A stretch of 64,000 bases of DNA from Dysgonomonas mossii (lineage in GTDB: Bacteria > Bacteroidota > Bacteroidia > Bacteroidales > Dysgonomonadaceae), in the NCBI RefSeq assembly GCF_004569505.1, contig NZ_SPPK01000007.1, positions 1-64,000 on the forward strand, written 5' to 3'. This document shows positions 1 through 11,277 of this stretch, piece by piece. The notes under the pieces are model-generated. The model was given only the letters and a program-made list of their open reading frames with translations. It was not told the DNA's origin and ran no database searches. The position numbers and the translations under genes are program-made. Position 1 is the first letter of the stretch. Every line of letters begins with the position of its first letter.

Positions 1-108
1 TACCGTGTCGCCGTCAGAAACGCGCACTACCCTACCCTTTAGTCTTTTGCTGAAGAAGTATTTGAAAAAGAAAGTAGTACTAAAACCGATTTTCTCATAA
101 TGATACAA
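1..108 (-). CDS. Possible 5' end of a staphylococcal-nuclease-like gene, cut by the window edge
   Basis: Read on the minus strand, the last codons before the edge spell KGRVVRVSDGDTV, which matches the opening strand of SNase/thermonuclease domains (GkVvrVxDGDT with a metal-binding Asp). The reading frame of this motif is open back to a TTG at 108. An ATG at 98 sits better below a Bacteroidetes -7 box (TATCTTTG, minus strand 113-106), but it is in another frame and stops after 19 codons. Either the start is unusual or there is a one-base frameshift. Only about 36 codons are visible, so the call rests on one motif. Confidence 0.35.
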   Translation of the reverse strand, partial: MYHYEKIGFSTTFFFKYFFSKRLKGRVVRVSDGDTV

Positions 109-113
109 AGATA

Positions 114-525
114 GAATTTATTCCAAATACCCTTTCAACGTTTCGATAGCCTCTTTTACCGATCGCACAACTACATGTCTATCTGATCGAATTTGATGAC
201 TTTATTAATTTTTCATTAAGCCTTAAATATTCTTTATGTTTTTGGGATATATTTTAAAACAATTTAATACATTTGAACAAGAAGTATTCAGAAGGGAAAA
301 GCAAAGTAATTAAAAGGGCTAATTAACTTTTTAAATAATTACTTATGAAGACAAATTACATTTTTTCAGACTGGATATTCGCTTATATAAATCTAAAAGG
401 GATACACTAACCTTTCATCCATTATTTACTTTATATATAAGAACAACTGTGCTAAATATTTAGAAATAGCAACAGAAGGGATATCTTTTTATAATCCGGA
501 AATAACGCTTAATATTTAATATAAC
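114..525. other. Intergenic stretch without a recognised gene
   Basis: AT-rich sequence between two divergently oriented genes. I see no ORF, RNA gene or clear hairpin terminator. It presumably holds the promoter for the plus-strand genes that start at 526, but I could not place a convincing -33/-7 pair. Confidence 0.5.
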
Positions 526-1683
526 ATGAAAGCAATTGCATTAATATTAGCAAGTGTTTTGGGCTGTGCTTTTTCTTTGTCTGCACAGCTGAACACTACC
601 CATAATCAATACCGCGTTGGCGATATACTGGTCAAGCAGCAGGTAGAGTATGTAAACCCCGGAGAAAGCGGCACAAACAAGCTCTGGGATTTCAGTAAGC
701 TCAAATCTGTCAACGATGAATATACTCTTACCTATTCTCTTCCCCCCTTGGAAGGAGACAGTGTATATATACTGGGTAATACCCGTTATTTAAAGAAGAA
801 TATATCAGATAATGAACTGATCGTAGGTACAGAACACAACACCATGTACTATTATCATTTAACAAATGATTCTCTCTTGCAAAGAGGACATGAGAACCCT
901 TCGGTGGTATTGAACTATACCAGTTCCATGCTTTTGATGCATTTTCCGTTAAACTACGGACAAAGCTCTTCTTCGATTTACAAATCAAAGGGAGTTTATT
1001 CCTCTACAGTGGATATCCAGACACAAGGGACAGTGACTACGACAGCCGATGCTTACGGTAAGATGATCCTTCCTTCGGGGGATACGCTTAGTCCGGTACT
1101 CAGGGTAAAGACCTTACAAACAATCTTTGATGTGCCTCAGGAAGGTAGTTCTGTTACATCTGAAACAGACAATGCAGGTAAGCAGCTAGAAACCTGCCGT
1201 TGGTATAGCAAAGGGTATCGCTATCCAGTCTTCGAAACAATAAGGAACATTAACCTGAAAGACAGTACCGAAATCTTCAAGACTGCATTCTTCTTTCCGC
1301 CTCAGGATCATTTATATCTGGATACCGACCCCGAGAATCAGGCATTGCTCGATGAACTGTGGAAGGAGCCCCAAGATAACAACCAGAACACAGATAAAGG
1401 ACAAGTCAAAACTGTCACATTGGAAGATATGATGACTTGCAGACTATATCCGAACCCGGTGGAATCATTCTTGAACATAGAATATGAATTAAAGGAAGAT
1501 GCAAAAGTCTCATTTGAGTTATACTCATTAGAAGGGATGCCTGTCAAGAAGATTACCTCGAAGAACAGAGCTAAAGGCACATACTATGAAACGATAGATT
1601 GTTCGTCGCTGTATCCGAAGAACTATGTGTTGAGGATTACAGCAAACAACTTGTTTGTAAATGAAATAATAATCAAAAAGTAA
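526..1683 (+). CDS. Secreted protein with type IX secretion C-terminal sorting domain
   Basis: A 385-residue protein. Residues 1-20 form a Sec signal peptide ending SLSAQ. The last ~80 residues look like a Bacteroidetes type-A T9SS sorting domain: a CRLYPNPVESFLNIEY stretch near residue 306, the usual SLEGMPVKKI strand, and a final NEIIIKK. The middle (~20-290) is a beta-rich region I do not recognise. Family knowledge says such a CTD sends the protein through the outer membrane by the Por machinery and is removed or replaced by a surface anchor. The gene is followed after 10 bp by the YD-repeat gene and may be transcribed with it. Confidence 0.75.
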   Translation: MKAIALILASVLGCAFSLSAQLNTTHNQYRVGDILVKQQVEYVNPGESGTNKLWDFSKLKSVNDEYTLTYSLPPLEGDSVYILGNTRYLKKNISDNELIVGTEHNTMYYYHLTNDSLLQRGHENPSVVLNYTSSMLLMHFPLNYGQSSSSIYKSKGVYSSTVDIQTQGTVTTTADAYGKMILPSGDTLSPVLRVKTLQTIFDVPQEGSSVTSETDNAGKQLETCRWYSKGYRYPVFETIRNINLKDSTEIFKTAFFFPPQDHLYLDTDPENQALLDELWKEPQDNNQNTDKGQVKTVTLEDMMTCRLYPNPVESFLNIEYELKEDAKVSFELYSLEGMPVKKITSKNRAKGTYYETIDCSSLYPKNYVLRITANNLFVNEIIIKK

Positions 1684-1693
1684 ATAAAATATA

Positions 1694-4600
1694 ATGAAAA
1701 AATATATTGTACTAAAAATCCTGTTTCTTTTGACATTACTAATACATGGTCAAAATGAAATTGAGAACATAAACATATCAAGTATTGCTCCTCAATTTAT
1801 ATCACCACAGGTAGCCGATATTATTCGCTATGATAACACTCCCGTTTCTCTTAATTCAGGCAGACTAGATTTACAAATCCCTATATTAAACAAATTTATA
1901 GATAAAGACTTTAGCTTTCCCATTTCGTTAAGTTACAATTCCAGTGGATTTAAGCCTAGCGAACCTGAAGGAAATGTAGGACTACATTGGTCTTTAATTA
2001 TGGGAGGAACGATTTACAGGGAAGTTAGAGGAATTCCTGACGATTATGATGGTACTGTGTTTGATAGAGCTCAATATTTAAAAGTTAGGGGGTTTTTACG
2101 ATTAGCGAATGGATACACTACAAATACCACATCTCAATCTTTGTTTGAGAATCCTGCAAATAATATAAATCACAATTATTGGGCCAACTTCCCTTTATTA
2201 AAAGATACTGATAATATAGAGGCTTCATCTGATATATATAGATTTAGCTTTGGGAATCATTCAGGTAAGTTCATTATTGATTTTGATGGATCAATAAAAT
2301 CTATAGCATACTCAGGAGGAAAGGTTAAAATTGATATATCAAGTTATTTTCTAGTAGAAAATGTTCAAAGTGATTACAATGGAAAGTCAGAAATAAGGAT
2401 AACTACAGATGACGGATATGTTTACTGTTTTGGAGGTAGTTATAGTGCTACAGAATATGCAGCCTTTACATGGGACGAAAGATTAACTTTCCCGAGTGGA
2501 GGAACCAATCCATCAAATCAAAACATAAATGACTTACAGAGGCATAATACAATTAGTGCTTTTTATTTATATAAGATCATTGCTCCGAATGGTCGTATCC
2601 TTAGGATTAATTATAAAAACTTAGTAGATACGACTATATCCCCCGATAGTAAAAGGACCTATCATGTTACACCTTGGGATTTGTATAACTTTTCATCTCA
2701 GAATGATAATGAAGAATTGCAAATGTGTTATCTATTAAGACAGTCAAAATATGGATACGGGAATAGTCTATTTGAAACCATGGCTTTAAATAAAATAGCA
2801 TTAGTAGAGTCAGTCGAATTAGATGATAAAATAGTTAGATTTTTTCATTCACATAAGAAAAATACGATATATGAGCGAAACAGCTTCAAAGATTTTGTTT
2901 TTGGAAGAAAAACTGGAGCTCAGCTAGATTCCGTATGTTTATATCTGAAAGACAATAATAAGTTAATAAAAATAGAATCAACAAATTTAGACTATGTCCA
3001 GATTGGAAGAAGGCAATTTTTAGAACAAATACGCAATTCTATAAATGGAAAATATAACTTCTCTTATAATCCGCAAGGCACTTATGTTAGTCCCCTTGCA
3101 ATAGATTATGATCATTGGGGGTATTGGAGTGGCTCTGGAACAAATTCTAGTTTAGTTATAAATACTATATTTGATCAAGAATTGTACGACTTTCAACAAG
3201 GGAACCGACGACCGGGAACGAATGTGGAAAGTGCCGCATTGTTAAATAAAATAACTTTTCCAACAGGTGGATATAAACAATTTATATATGAACAACATGA
3301 GTGTCAATATGCACTTGAACTCGACCTTTTTACTCAAACAGTATCTATCCCTACAATGCGTTCAAGGTTTGGAACGCGAAAAGTTGGAGGGAGTAGGATA
3401 AAGCAAATCATATCCTATGATAATCTTGGGCTAAAACAAACCCAAGATTATATCTATACAATATCTCCTCTTAAAGATAGTGGTACATATATAAGTAGTG
3501 GTGAATTAATGTATGTTCCATTATACACTTTTCCATTTGATGACATAAAAAAACCTCTATTTGGTTCTTCTAGCTATGGGTTTAATGAACGGCCTTATGA
3601 TACGGACCATATTCGTTATAAATCAGTATTAGAGTATAATAATCTAAAGCGAACACATCATGTAGTGCATGACGAAACTGTATATAAAGGGATTTCTCCA
3701 TCAGACGATATAAGAAAAGCTACTCTGAATGTAAATACAAAGAATGTACCGCAAACATGGATCATTAATGGCTTTGGGAAAGGACAATATTATGGACAAA
3801 ATGGAACAGCTTCTATTAAAATATCAGAGGCTAATACAAATAAATTAATTCAGGCTTATTATTTTTATGGTAGCACATATAATAATGGTTATACAGGAGA
3901 TCCTCTTTTTGGTACAACTACACAAGATCGGCGGTTAAACCTAAATGCAAACACAGATTATAGAATTGAAATAGAATGTTATGGTCCTGCTGATATGCAA
4001 AGTGGAGCTTATGCTTCAATAAATATAACCTACAAAACAGGATATGAATATGATACAATAGAGCCTGATCAATATAAACAAACGATATTTACCTCTTATG
4101 GAAATATTTTAGAAACCTCCAATCCCGATGATTATAATAACGATAAATTATATTCTAGTGACATTATGATAAATGGTGAATGGGTCGGGAAAATTAAAGA
4201 CCCAATTATAGACAATTTATACAAATCAATAACTAAAAAGGCCCAAGATCGTTCTAGAGAAAGAGGCATGATTAAAGAAGAAAGATATTATTCAAAAGAC
4301 GAAAAGCTTGTTAAAAATATAGTTTATGAATATAGACCCTTAGATAATAATATTTTTTCAAATTATAATGTATATATAAATACTCCATCTTCGTTTGCAA
4401 ATACAAAGCTTGGTTATTATTCACAGTTGAATAAAGAATATTTTTATCAGTTTTACTTGACATCGCAGAAAACTAAAGAGTATAGACAAAATTCTGGTAT
4501 ATTAGAAATAAATGAATCCTATAATTACGATACAGATGGTTATTATGTCAAGAAAAAAACAATAGTAAATAGCAATGGAACTACTATAAATGTAGATTAC

Positions 4601-5251
4601 TCTTACCCTAGTAATAAAAGTGATATCATTTATAAAGAAATGGTAAAAGCAAATATTTTGGCACCAGTTATTGAAAAAACGATTACGACGGGTAATAGTA
4701 TGCAGCAAATTATAACAGACTATCAAAAAGATCCGATAAAAACAAAGAACTTATTTTTACCAAAATCTGTAACAACTAAAATAAATACAGATAGTCGGGT
4801 TGACTTAGTATATGATTTATTTAATAGTAAAGGCAATATACAACAAATAACAGGGTTGGATGGTATATCTGTCGTTTATCTCTGGTCTTACAATTGTCAA
4901 TACCCTATTGCTGAGATAAAAAATGTAACATATACCCAAATAGTGGCAGTTCTGGGGCAAACCTTAATAGACCGTGTTGCATCAGCTTCGATCCCATCTG
5001 ATGCTGATTTGTTAGCCATAAATGCTTTACGTAATAATACGAGTGCTTTGAAGGATATACAAATTACCACTTATACCTATAAACCTCTAGTAGGTATGTT
5101 AACTTCTACCGATCCATCGGGTATTACTGCTTATTATGATTACGATAGCTTTGGACGATTAAAGGAGACTTACATATATAAAGACAATATCGTAAGTACA
5201 GCTAATAAACAAACTATTCAAAAGTATGACTACCATTATCAAAACCAATAA
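1694..5251 (+). CDS. Large secreted Rhs/YD-repeat-like protein
   Basis: An 1185-residue protein with a signal peptide (residues 1-20, ending LLIHGQ). The body starts with a SYNSSGFKP segment and a VGLHWSL motif, typical of the N-terminal halves of Bacteroidetes wall-associated YD-repeat proteins. Near residue 1140 come [17 protein letters not shown] and similar YD motifs. It has no Rhs core signature (YDYSARYYES) and no toxin tip, so it stops where a repeat cocoon would continue. It is followed by the small protein at 5269 and the full Rhs protein at 5907, all on one strand with gaps of 10-60 bp. It may act with that Rhs protein as a partner or N-terminal shell piece; this is inference. Confidence 0.7.
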   Translation: MKKYIVLKILFLLTLLIHGQNEIENINISSIAPQFISPQVADIIRYDNTPVSLNSGRLDLQIPILNKFIDKDFSFPISLSYNSSGFKPSEPEGNVGLHWSLIMGGTIYREVRGIPDDYDGTVFDRAQYLKVRGFLRLANGYTTNTTSQSLFENPANNINHNYWANFPLLKDTDNIEASSDIYRFSFGNHSGKFIIDFDGSIKSIAYSGGKVKIDISSYFLVENVQSDYNGKSEIRITTDDGYVYCFGGSYSATEYAAFTWDERLTFPSGGTNPSNQNINDLQRHNTISAFYLYKIIAPNGRILRINYKNLVDTTISPDSKRTYHVTPWDLYNFSSQNDNEELQMCYLLRQSKYGYGNSLFETMALNKIALVESVELDDKIVRFFHSHKKNTIYERNSFKDFVFGRKTGAQLDSVCLYLKDNNKLIKIESTNLDYVQIGRRQFLEQIRNSINGKYNFSYNPQGTYVSPLAIDYDHWGYWSGSGTNSSLVINTIFDQELYDFQQGNRRPGTNVESAALLNKITFPTGGYKQFIYEQHECQYALELDLFTQTVSIPTMRSRFGTRKVGGSRIKQIISYDNLGLKQTQDYIYTISPLKDSGTYISSGELMYVPLYTFPFDDIKKPLFGSSSYGFNERPYDTDHIRYKSVLEYNNLKRTHHVVHDETVYKGISPSDDIRKATLNVNTKNVPQTWIINGFGKGQYYGQNGTASIKISEANTNKLIQAYYFYGSTYNNGYTGDPLFGTTTQDRRLNLNANTDYRIEIECYGPADMQSGAYASINITYKTGYEYDTIEPDQYKQTIFTSYGNILETSNPDDYNNDKLYSSDIMINGEWVGKIKDPIIDNLYKSITKKAQDRSRERGMIKEERYYSKDEKLVKNIVYEYRPLDNNIFSNYNVYINTPSSFANTKLGYYSQLNKEYFYQFYLTSQKTKEYRQNSGILEINESYNYDTDGYYVKKKTIVNSNGTTINVDYSYPSNKSDIIYKEMVKANILAPVIEKTITTGNSMQQIITDYQKDPIKTKNLFLPKSVTTKINTDSRVDLVYDLFNSKGNIQQITGLDGISVVYLWSYNCQYPIAEIKNVTYTQIVAVLGQTLIDRVASASIPSDADLLAINALRNNTSALKDIQITTYTYKPLVGMLTSTDPSGITAYYDYDSFGRLKETYIYKDNIVSTANKQTIQKYDYHYQNQ

Positions 5252-5268
5252 AAATAAAACGAACCATT

Positions 5269-5847
5269 ATGAAAACGATTATAACTCTTATGTGTTTTTC
5301 ACTGTCAATTATAAATGCTTTTTCCCAAGACCAAACAATAAATGGGAAATTACTTGTAAAAGATAAAATTGATATCGCTAACACTTCAACAAATACTTTG
5401 CGCTCAGTTTTTGCTCGATTAGAGGAAGGGAATACGACGGGAGATGGAACATTCTTGGGGGTACGTTCCTATGTTACTCAACCTATCAATACTAAATCAT
5501 TTGCCATAGAACATAGATTTTACAACATATTAAATAACAGTATTAATTTTTACAGAGGATACACCGATACAGGAGGCTCTGTAGGCATAGCCGTGAATGA
5601 TGGGCGTGAAATAGCTCGTTTTCATTCATTAGGACTCAATGCAGGCGCCGACTTTGTCTTTTCACCTGATTATCCGTTGAGGCCTTTATCGGAGATTGAA
5701 TCATTTGTAAAAGAGAACAGACATTTGCCTGAAATACCATCCGAGAAACAGATGGTTGAAAATGGGTTGAATGTAAACGAGATGCAGATAAAGCTTTTAC
5801 AAAAGATCGAGGAACTGACTTTATATGTCATCGAACAGAATAAGTAA
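5269..5847 (+). CDS. Secreted tail-fibre-like protein whose coiled-coil end is cut by an in-frame stop
   Basis: A 192-residue protein with a signal peptide (ending INAFSQ). Its C-terminal part (residues ~125-192) matches the module often found at the ends of Bacteroidetes surface or fibre proteins: [47 protein letters not shown]. In relatives this module runs on into a coiled coil. Here a TAA (5845-5847) interrupts it, but the same frame stays open to 5910, reading QQKQIDELKEQLKAAQP and then TGA. That TGA overlaps the ATG of the next gene as ATGA. The ancestral gene therefore probably ended at 5910 and was translationally coupled to the Rhs gene. Confidence 0.7.
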   Translation: MKTIITLMCFSLSIINAFSQDQTINGKLLVKDKIDIANTSTNTLRSVFARLEEGNTTGDGTFLGVRSYVTQPINTKSFAIEHRFYNILNNSINFYRGYTDTGGSVGIAVNDGREIARFHSLGLNAGADFVFSPDYPLRPLSEIESFVKENRHLPEIPSEKQMVENGLNVNEMQIKLLQKIEELTLYVIEQNK

Positions 5848-5906
5848 AATAAAAATCAGCAAAAGCAAATAGATGAATTAAAAGAACAACTAAAAGCAGC
5901 TCAACC

Positions 5907-8900
5907 ATGAAACAACTATTTACCATCATATCCTTTCTTCTTATCAGTCTGGAGATAACGAGTCAGGTAAGTATTACCTTGAAGACCCCGCAAACGACAG
6001 GTGGTACAGAGACAGCCTGCCAAACAATCAGCCTTTTGCCCGGATTTAGTTTCAAAGCTACCAGCACATCGGGAGCTCTTACTTTGAGGGTGAATCCTTC
6101 GACCTGTGATCCTTATGCGGGTCAAGCTTCTTCGGTGAGTACATCTCAAAACTATATCCAGACCAAGACCTATACCACGGATGACGGCAGCCGTTACATG
6201 GAAGCCATTCAATATTTTGACGGATTGGGGCGTCCTGTACAAACCGTTTTACGGGCAATAACTCCTTTGGCAGCCGATCTTGTGACTTATCAGGAATATG
6301 ATCCTTTCGGACGAGAAGACCGTTCGTGGCTTCCGGCGGTAGCTGCGGGTAATAACGGTGCTTATATGCCATTGGCTAACTATAAAACAAGTGCGATGGC
6401 TACCTACAGGAGTACCACCTATAACACCGCCTCGGATTCGGTAGCTTACAGCCGCCCTGTTTATGAAGCCTCTCCTCTGAGCCGTGTACTTGAGCAATAT
6501 GCTCCGGGAGCAGACTGGCATAAAAACGGGAAAGGCGTAAAGACTGAATACCTTACCAATGGAACAGGTGCGGACGATAATGGAGCTCTGTCTTGTCGTA
6601 AATATTCCATTATCGGATCAGAGCTGACCACCAAACTTACCTATTCAGGTGGAGTATACGATCCGGCTCAGCTGTATGTCACGCGCATGACTGATGAGAA
6701 CGGCAATAAAGTCTATGAATTTAAGGATAAACTTGGCCAGATCTTATTAACCAGATCGATTAATGTACTAGCTGACAAAACGATTCAGCACCTGAATACT
6801 CTGTATGTCTATGATGATTTTGGCAACTTGTGTTATGTCATTCCTCCCGAAGGCTTTGATAAGATAAAAGATTATTCGGACAACAGTACTGAAATGAAAC
6901 AATATGCTTACATCTATAAATATGACAGTCGTAACCGATGTATATTGAAACGTCTTCCCGGATGCGAGCCGATATACTATGTTTACGACAAGGCCGATCG
7001 TCTGATCTTTACGCAAGACGGTGAGCAGCGGGCAAAGACCTCATCTCCCGAGTGGACTTTTAATAAATACGATGCTTTCGGCCGGTTGATTATATCGGGG
7101 ATATATCCATCCCCTGCATCACATGCAAGTCTAATTACTAAATGTAAAGATATTGTTGTAACAGAAAAAATAGATCCGAATAAATATTATGGATATACAT
7201 GGAATATTTTACCTGAAGTAGTCTACACAGGCTCTATGATAATTAATTATTATGATGCATATGATGCATTTCCCAACAATACCCAAATCAACTATAGGGA
7301 ATTACTCAAATATACAGAAAAGAGCGGATACGGGCAGAGGTATATTAACAATGGTCTGCAATTAAATACACCCAAAGGACAACTGACAGCAACACGGGCA
7401 AGAAGCCTCATGCCTGATGGAAGTATGGAGGTTGGTACTGTCTCGATGTTATACTATGATAACCGTGGTCGTTTAATTCAAACTAAATCGGCAAATCATT
7501 TGGGTGGAGTAGACGAAGAATATATCGCCTATAACTTTACCGGTCAGCCTACGAAGAAAATGCATGTACATACTAAGGATGCCAATGGAGGAGGAAAACA
7601 AACAGAGCTCTATACTTATACTTATGATCATGCCGGAAGATTGCTGACCACAACCCACCAATTGACCGACGGTACAACGGCAAGGCCACAGATCACTCTA
7701 GCCGATAATACCTATGACGAGTTGGGCAGGCTTAAATACAACCAAAAGGGCGGTCTCGCTTCATCCAAAACAACTTACGGTTACAACATCCGTTCGTGGA
7801 CAAAATCGATCACCAGCCCGTTGTTTAGCCAGACATTGTATTACAACGAGTCATACGGCGGCAGCAAAGCTCAATACAATGGGAATATATCTGCGATGAG
7901 TTGGAAACAAAACAATGAGTCTAATACTCGCGGTTATACTTTTGCTTATGACGACCTGTCAAGGTTGCTGTCTACTGCCTACTTGAAGGATGGGGTTAAA
8001 CAGAATCATGATACAGAAAAAGGAGCGACCCCTATTTATCAGACAGCATATAGCTATGATAAGCATGGCAATATTAAAACCTTGCAACGCTACGGAAAGA
8101 CAACAGCTAGTGCATATGGGCTGGTTGATAACATGACACTGACTTATGCGGGCAACCAGATGGTTAACGTATTGGATGGCATACAGAACTTTGCTTATGC
8201 CCCGTCGGCAGACTTTAAGGATGTGCCCAATGCTCCGGGTATTGTGGAATACACTTACAACAAGAATGGTGCGATGAACAAAGATTTGAATAAAGGGATA
8301 ACTGAAATTCAGTATAATTCATTAAATTTACCCTCTCAGATGGTTATAAACAGTTCAACAGCGAAGGCCAAGAACTATTATACCTACTCAGCCTCAGGAG
8401 TGAAGTTGAGAACCGAACAGAGATATGATCCGACATTAAATCAAACGCCTATAGGAACTACTACACCTGCCAACGATGGGTTGACACATTATAAGAATAC
8501 CGATTATGTAGGAAATATTATTTATGAGACGGAGGGGAATTCGGCCGGGGTTGTATCAAAGACGCGCATACTGGTTGACGGAGGATATATAGAAGGAGGG
8601 GTGTATCATTACTATATGACAGACCATTTGGGAAATAATCGTGTGGTAGTCAATGCAAGCGGTACGGTAACCCAAAGAAGCCATTACTATCCGTTCGGAA
8701 CAGCTTTTGCTGAAAACACTGTAGATGAACAGAAGCAGCAGCCGTACAAATACAATGGTAAGGAGCTGGATCAGATGCATGGATTGAACCTGTATGACTA
8801 CTCGGCAAGGTATTATGAAAGTGCTATAGGAAGATTTACAAGTGTCGATCCGTTGGCCGAAAAGTATTATTCGATTAGCCCCTATACGTATGTAAAAAAT

Positions 8901-9614
8901 AATCCGTTGAAATATACTGATCCAACAGGAATGTATGTTTCCGAGGAAAGTGTTGGAGCATGGCTTAATGCAGCTTTTAGAACTTATACACTTTTAGAAA
9001 TATATCAGAGAAATAATACTAATGGACAATATGATCAAGCAATTTCATATTTGCAGTTAACATCATCCAATTTAGAAAAAATATGGAACAGTGAAAATAG
9101 GTATGAAATTACACAATTAGAATTAGGGTCAATTGGAGGATTTTCATACGATAAAGAAAAAAATACATTCAAAATAGAGTATCTTGGAGGATTTGATGAT
9201 GACAATCTATATCATGAAATTACTCATGGAGGTCAATATGAAAATGGTACATTAGGATTTATGTATGTTCAAGATAGTAATGGGAAAATACGTGCTGTAC
9301 CTTTTACTGGGGTAAATTCAGAAATAGAAGCATATCGGGTTAGTCATGTTTATGCAAAAATAACATCAAATAAAAATATAGAAGATATTAATACAAATTA
9401 TGTTAGAAGTATACAAGTAAATGGGAATGATATATATCCAGTGAACATGAATGCTTCATTAGGGCATTATCTTGATGGTGAATCTCAATATTGGACAATT
9501 CGATTAGGGTTATCTCCAATCGGATCCGATAAGACTCAGTCTATTGTAGTAGGTGAACACCCTAATGATTTTGTAAAGTTAAATCAACTTCCGTTTATGA
9601 AATGGAATAAATGA
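5907..9614 (+). CDS. Full-length secreted Rhs protein with zincin-like C-terminal tip
   Basis: A 1235-residue protein with a signal peptide (residues 1-20). Residues ~60-230 contain the DUF6443-like opening (AIQYFDGLGRPVQTV, YQEYDPFGRED). YD repeats follow, and the Rhs core lies at ~888-1012 (DGGYIEGGVYHYYMTDHLGN, YDYSARYYES, RFTSVDPLAEKYY, DPTGM). The variable tip (~1013-1235) contains H1103-E-I-T-H1107 followed by GGQYENG and, downstream, an SEIEAYR stretch that could supply a third zinc ligand. A metallopeptidase toxin is therefore likely, although the substrate is unknown. It is the only Rhs gene here with a signal peptide and full length, so it is the probable expression site. The lipoprotein at 9622 would be its immunity protein. 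Confidence 0.85.
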   Translation: MKQLFTIISFLLISLEITSQVSITLKTPQTTGGTETACQTISLLPGFSFKATSTSGALTLRVNPSTCDPYAGQASSVSTSQNYIQTKTYTTDDGSRYMEAIQYFDGLGRPVQTVLRAITPLAADLVTYQEYDPFGREDRSWLPAVAAGNNGAYMPLANYKTSAMATYRSTTYNTASDSVAYSRPVYEASPLSRVLEQYAPGADWHKNGKGVKTEYLTNGTGADDNGALSCRKYSIIGSELTTKLTYSGGVYDPAQLYVTRMTDENGNKVYEFKDKLGQILLTRSINVLADKTIQHLNTLYVYDDFGNLCYVIPPEGFDKIKDYSDNSTEMKQYAYIYKYDSRNRCILKRLPGCEPIYYVYDKADRLIFTQDGEQRAKTSSPEWTFNKYDAFGRLIISGIYPSPASHASLITKCKDIVVTEKIDPNKYYGYTWNILPEVVYTGSMIINYYDAYDAFPNNTQINYRELLKYTEKSGYGQRYINNGLQLNTPKGQLTATRARSLMPDGSMEVGTVSMLYYDNRGRLIQTKSANHLGGVDEEYIAYNFTGQPTKKMHVHTKDANGGGKQTELYTYTYDHAGRLLTTTHQLTDGTTARPQITLADNTYDELGRLKYNQKGGLASSKTTYGYNIRSWTKSITSPLFSQTLYYNESYGGSKAQYNGNISAMSWKQNNESNTRGYTFAYDDLSRLLSTAYLKDGVKQNHDTEKGATPIYQTAYSYDKHGNIKTLQRYGKTTASAYGLVDNMTLTYAGNQMVNVLDGIQNFAYAPSADFKDVPNAPGIVEYTYNKNGAMNKDLNKGITEIQYNSLNLPSQMVINSSTAKAKNYYTYSASGVKLRTEQRYDPTLNQTPIGTTTPANDGLTHYKNTDYVGNIIYETEGNSAGVVSKTRILVDGGYIEGGVYHYYMTDHLGNNRVVVNASGTVTQRSHYYPFGTAFAENTVDEQKQQPYKYNGKELDQMHGLNLYDYSARYYESAIGRFTSVDPLAEKYYSISPYTYVKNNPLKYTDPTGMYVSEESVGAWLNAAFRTYTLLEIYQRNNTNGQYDQAISYLQLTSSNLEKIWNSENRYEITQLELGSIGGFSYDKEKNTFKIEYLGGFDDDNLYHEITHGGQYENGTLGFMYVQDSNGKIRAVPFTGVNSEIEAYRVSHVYAKITSNKNIEDINTNYVRSIQVNGNDIYPVNMNASLGHYLDGESQYWTIRLGLSPIGSDKTQSIVVGEHPNDFVKLNQLPFMKWNK

Positions 9615-9621
9615 GAAAATT

Positions 9622-10011
9622 ATGAAAAACATATTAATATTCTTATTCATTTTATTATTTTATTCATGTAAAACTATCAAAAATAATTCGTTAATAGAGA
9701 CAAATACTTATGTCTATGATAAAAATATTTCTTCTGATACTAATGAAAAATTAATAATAATACTTAATTTAAGTGTTAATAATACTTTTTCTATTTCAGA
9801 ATCAGGTACGATTTCTCCATTAAAATATGATGGCAACTGGAAATATATAAACGAGAATACAATATTATTAGAATGTAATAAAATGAAAATCCTCTCTACA
9901 GAAGATGATTTTCCTGTCCCTTACTTTTTTGTAGAAATACTTAATAAAAAAAAGATTAAGTTATATAAGAATGGCAATAAAAAAGCTTTTATTTTAAAAA
10001 AACAAGAATAA
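9622..10011 (+). CDS. Putative immunity lipoprotein for the expressed Rhs tip
   Basis: 129 residues with a lipoprotein signal (hydrophobic stretch, then FYSC with Cys16). The mature part carries GNWKYINENTILLECNK, which resembles GKWRFLSKNKVMLKCDD in the lipoprotein at 11278. Both genes directly follow Rhs tips with HE(I/V)TH metallopeptidase motifs, so tip family and lipoprotein family travel together. It starts 7 bp after the Rhs stop. A periplasmic or outer-membrane lipoprotein is a sensible place to neutralise an incoming toxin. The immunity role is inferred from position and pairing. Confidence 0.65.
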   Translation: MKNILIFLFILLFYSCKTIKNNSLIETNTYVYDKNISSDTNEKLIIILNLSVNNTFSISESGTISPLKYDGNWKYINENTILLECNKMKILSTEDDFPVPYFFVEILNKKKIKLYKNGNKKAFILKKQE

Positions 10012-10040
10012 TCAAATAACAGAGTTGAAATACAAATTCT

Positions 10041-10276
10041 CCCGTCCCTGCGGATTTGCAATTCGAAGATTAATAGTAATCACTATATTTATTTGATATA
10101 AACTAATCCAGCCAATGATAATATTGGCTGGATTAGTTATCTATATATGACTTAAGGGAATAAAAAGGTGACAGAGAAATATATGCAAAAAGCTGTTACT
10201 TTTACATACGCTTCGCTCCTGTGATCGTTGGTTGTCACTTTTTCATTAAGTTTGTTATTAGCTATAGAGATAGCCA
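10041..10276 (+). repeat. Cassette-boundary composite repeat, copy A
   Basis: First copy of the structured element that closes each Rhs cassette. Hairpin 1 is degenerate (10048-10069). Hairpin 2 is a perfect 16-bp stem, AACTAATCCAGCCAAT with its complement at 10123-10138; it differs from other copies at a base pair changed on both sides (CTGCC/GGCAG to CAGCC/GGCTG). Inverted repeat 3 (AAAAAGGTGACA ... TGTCACTTTTT) holds an extra insert of about 30 bp. Palindrome 4 is GCTATAGAGATAGC at 10261-10274. Rhs core homology begins just after it. Confidence 0.85.
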
Positions 10277-11275
10277 GTGATTGACGGAGGGGTGTATCAT
10301 TACTATATGACTGACCATTTGAGTAACAACCGTGTGGTGGTGAATGCCAGTGGAGCGGTAACCCAAAGAGACCATTGCTATCCGTTCGGTACAGCTTTTG
10401 CTGAAAACACTACAGATGAACAGAAGAAACAGCCGTACAAATACAATGGCAAGGAGCTGGATCAGATGCACAGCTTGAACCTGTATGACTACTCGGCAAG
10501 GTATTATGAAAGTGCGGTGGGGAGGTTTACAACGGTAGATCTGTTGGCGGAGAAGTATTATTCGATATCGCCGTATGCGTATTGTGCGAATAATCCGATG
10601 CGATTTACTGACCCGACAGGGATGGTTATAGATTCAACCTATATAGAGCAATGGAATAATGAAAGACAATCCATATTATCTCAATTAAGCACACTTATAA
10701 GTAATAATGTTGATGGCGTTAATGATGCTTGTATAGCTAGTCTTCAAGGTACTCTTAGGACTATGAGACTTGCAGAAAAAAGCAGTCAATTATATAAGTT
10801 AGGAGGTATAGATGGTAATCTAGGAGGGGGCGTTTATGATCCAAATTCGGGGGCAGTAGTAATTAATTATGGGAATACAGCTAATTTTGTACATGAAGTA
10901 ACACATGTAGGTCAGTTTGAAAGAGGGGAAATTGCTTTTAGTAGTCAAGGAGGAACGTTAGCTGCAGATGTTTTTGATGAAATAACAGCTTATAAATCTC
11001 AGTATAATTATGACCCGAGCTCTGTATCTGAACTTCCATCAACATCAATAATATCCAATATAAATGATATTACATCTTCATGGGTTCAAGGTCTAGATGG
11101 AGGAACGTTATATGTTCCTGGCGGGAGAGCAAATACAGGCATATCTCCACTAAATATCAATTCTACAAAATATGATTTTATTAAATCACACGGAATACAT
11201 GGTATCCAAGGGTTTAAAGACATGATTATAGGAGTTCCATTAAGAAATTATTCAGGGGTTTATTATAAAAAATAG
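10277..11275 (+). CDS. Orphan Rhs cassette with HEVTH metallopeptidase tip
   Basis: 332 codons from a GTG start. Residues 1-~115 repeat the core of the Rhs protein at 5907 (VYHYYMTDHLSNNRVVVNAS to DPTGM), lacking the first few codons. The tip (~116-332) is new and contains H206-E-V-T-H210, GQFERG and DEITAYK, the same motif plan as the tip of the expressed Rhs but with low identity elsewhere. There is no signal peptide and no full repeat shell, so the product could not be delivered alone. A silent donor cassette is the likely state. Its immunity gene starts 2 bp after the stop. Confidence 0.8.
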   Translation: MIDGGVYHYYMTDHLSNNRVVVNASGAVTQRDHCYPFGTAFAENTTDEQKKQPYKYNGKELDQMHSLNLYDYSARYYESAVGRFTTVDLLAEKYYSISPYAYCANNPMRFTDPTGMVIDSTYIEQWNNERQSILSQLSTLISNNVDGVNDACIASLQGTLRTMRLAEKSSQLYKLGGIDGNLGGGVYDPNSGAVVINYGNTANFVHEVTHVGQFERGEIAFSSQGGTLAADVFDEITAYKSQYNYDPSSVSELPSTSIISNINDITSSWVQGLDGGTLYVPGGRANTGISPLNINSTKYDFIKSHGIHGIQGFKDMIIGVPLRNYSGVYYKK

Positions 11276-11277
11276 AT

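Noticed and set aside
8556..8780. Antisense ORFs over every Rhs core (similar 70-180 residue proteins)
   Set aside because: They recur only because the core DNA recurs; the sense frame is conserved and explains them.
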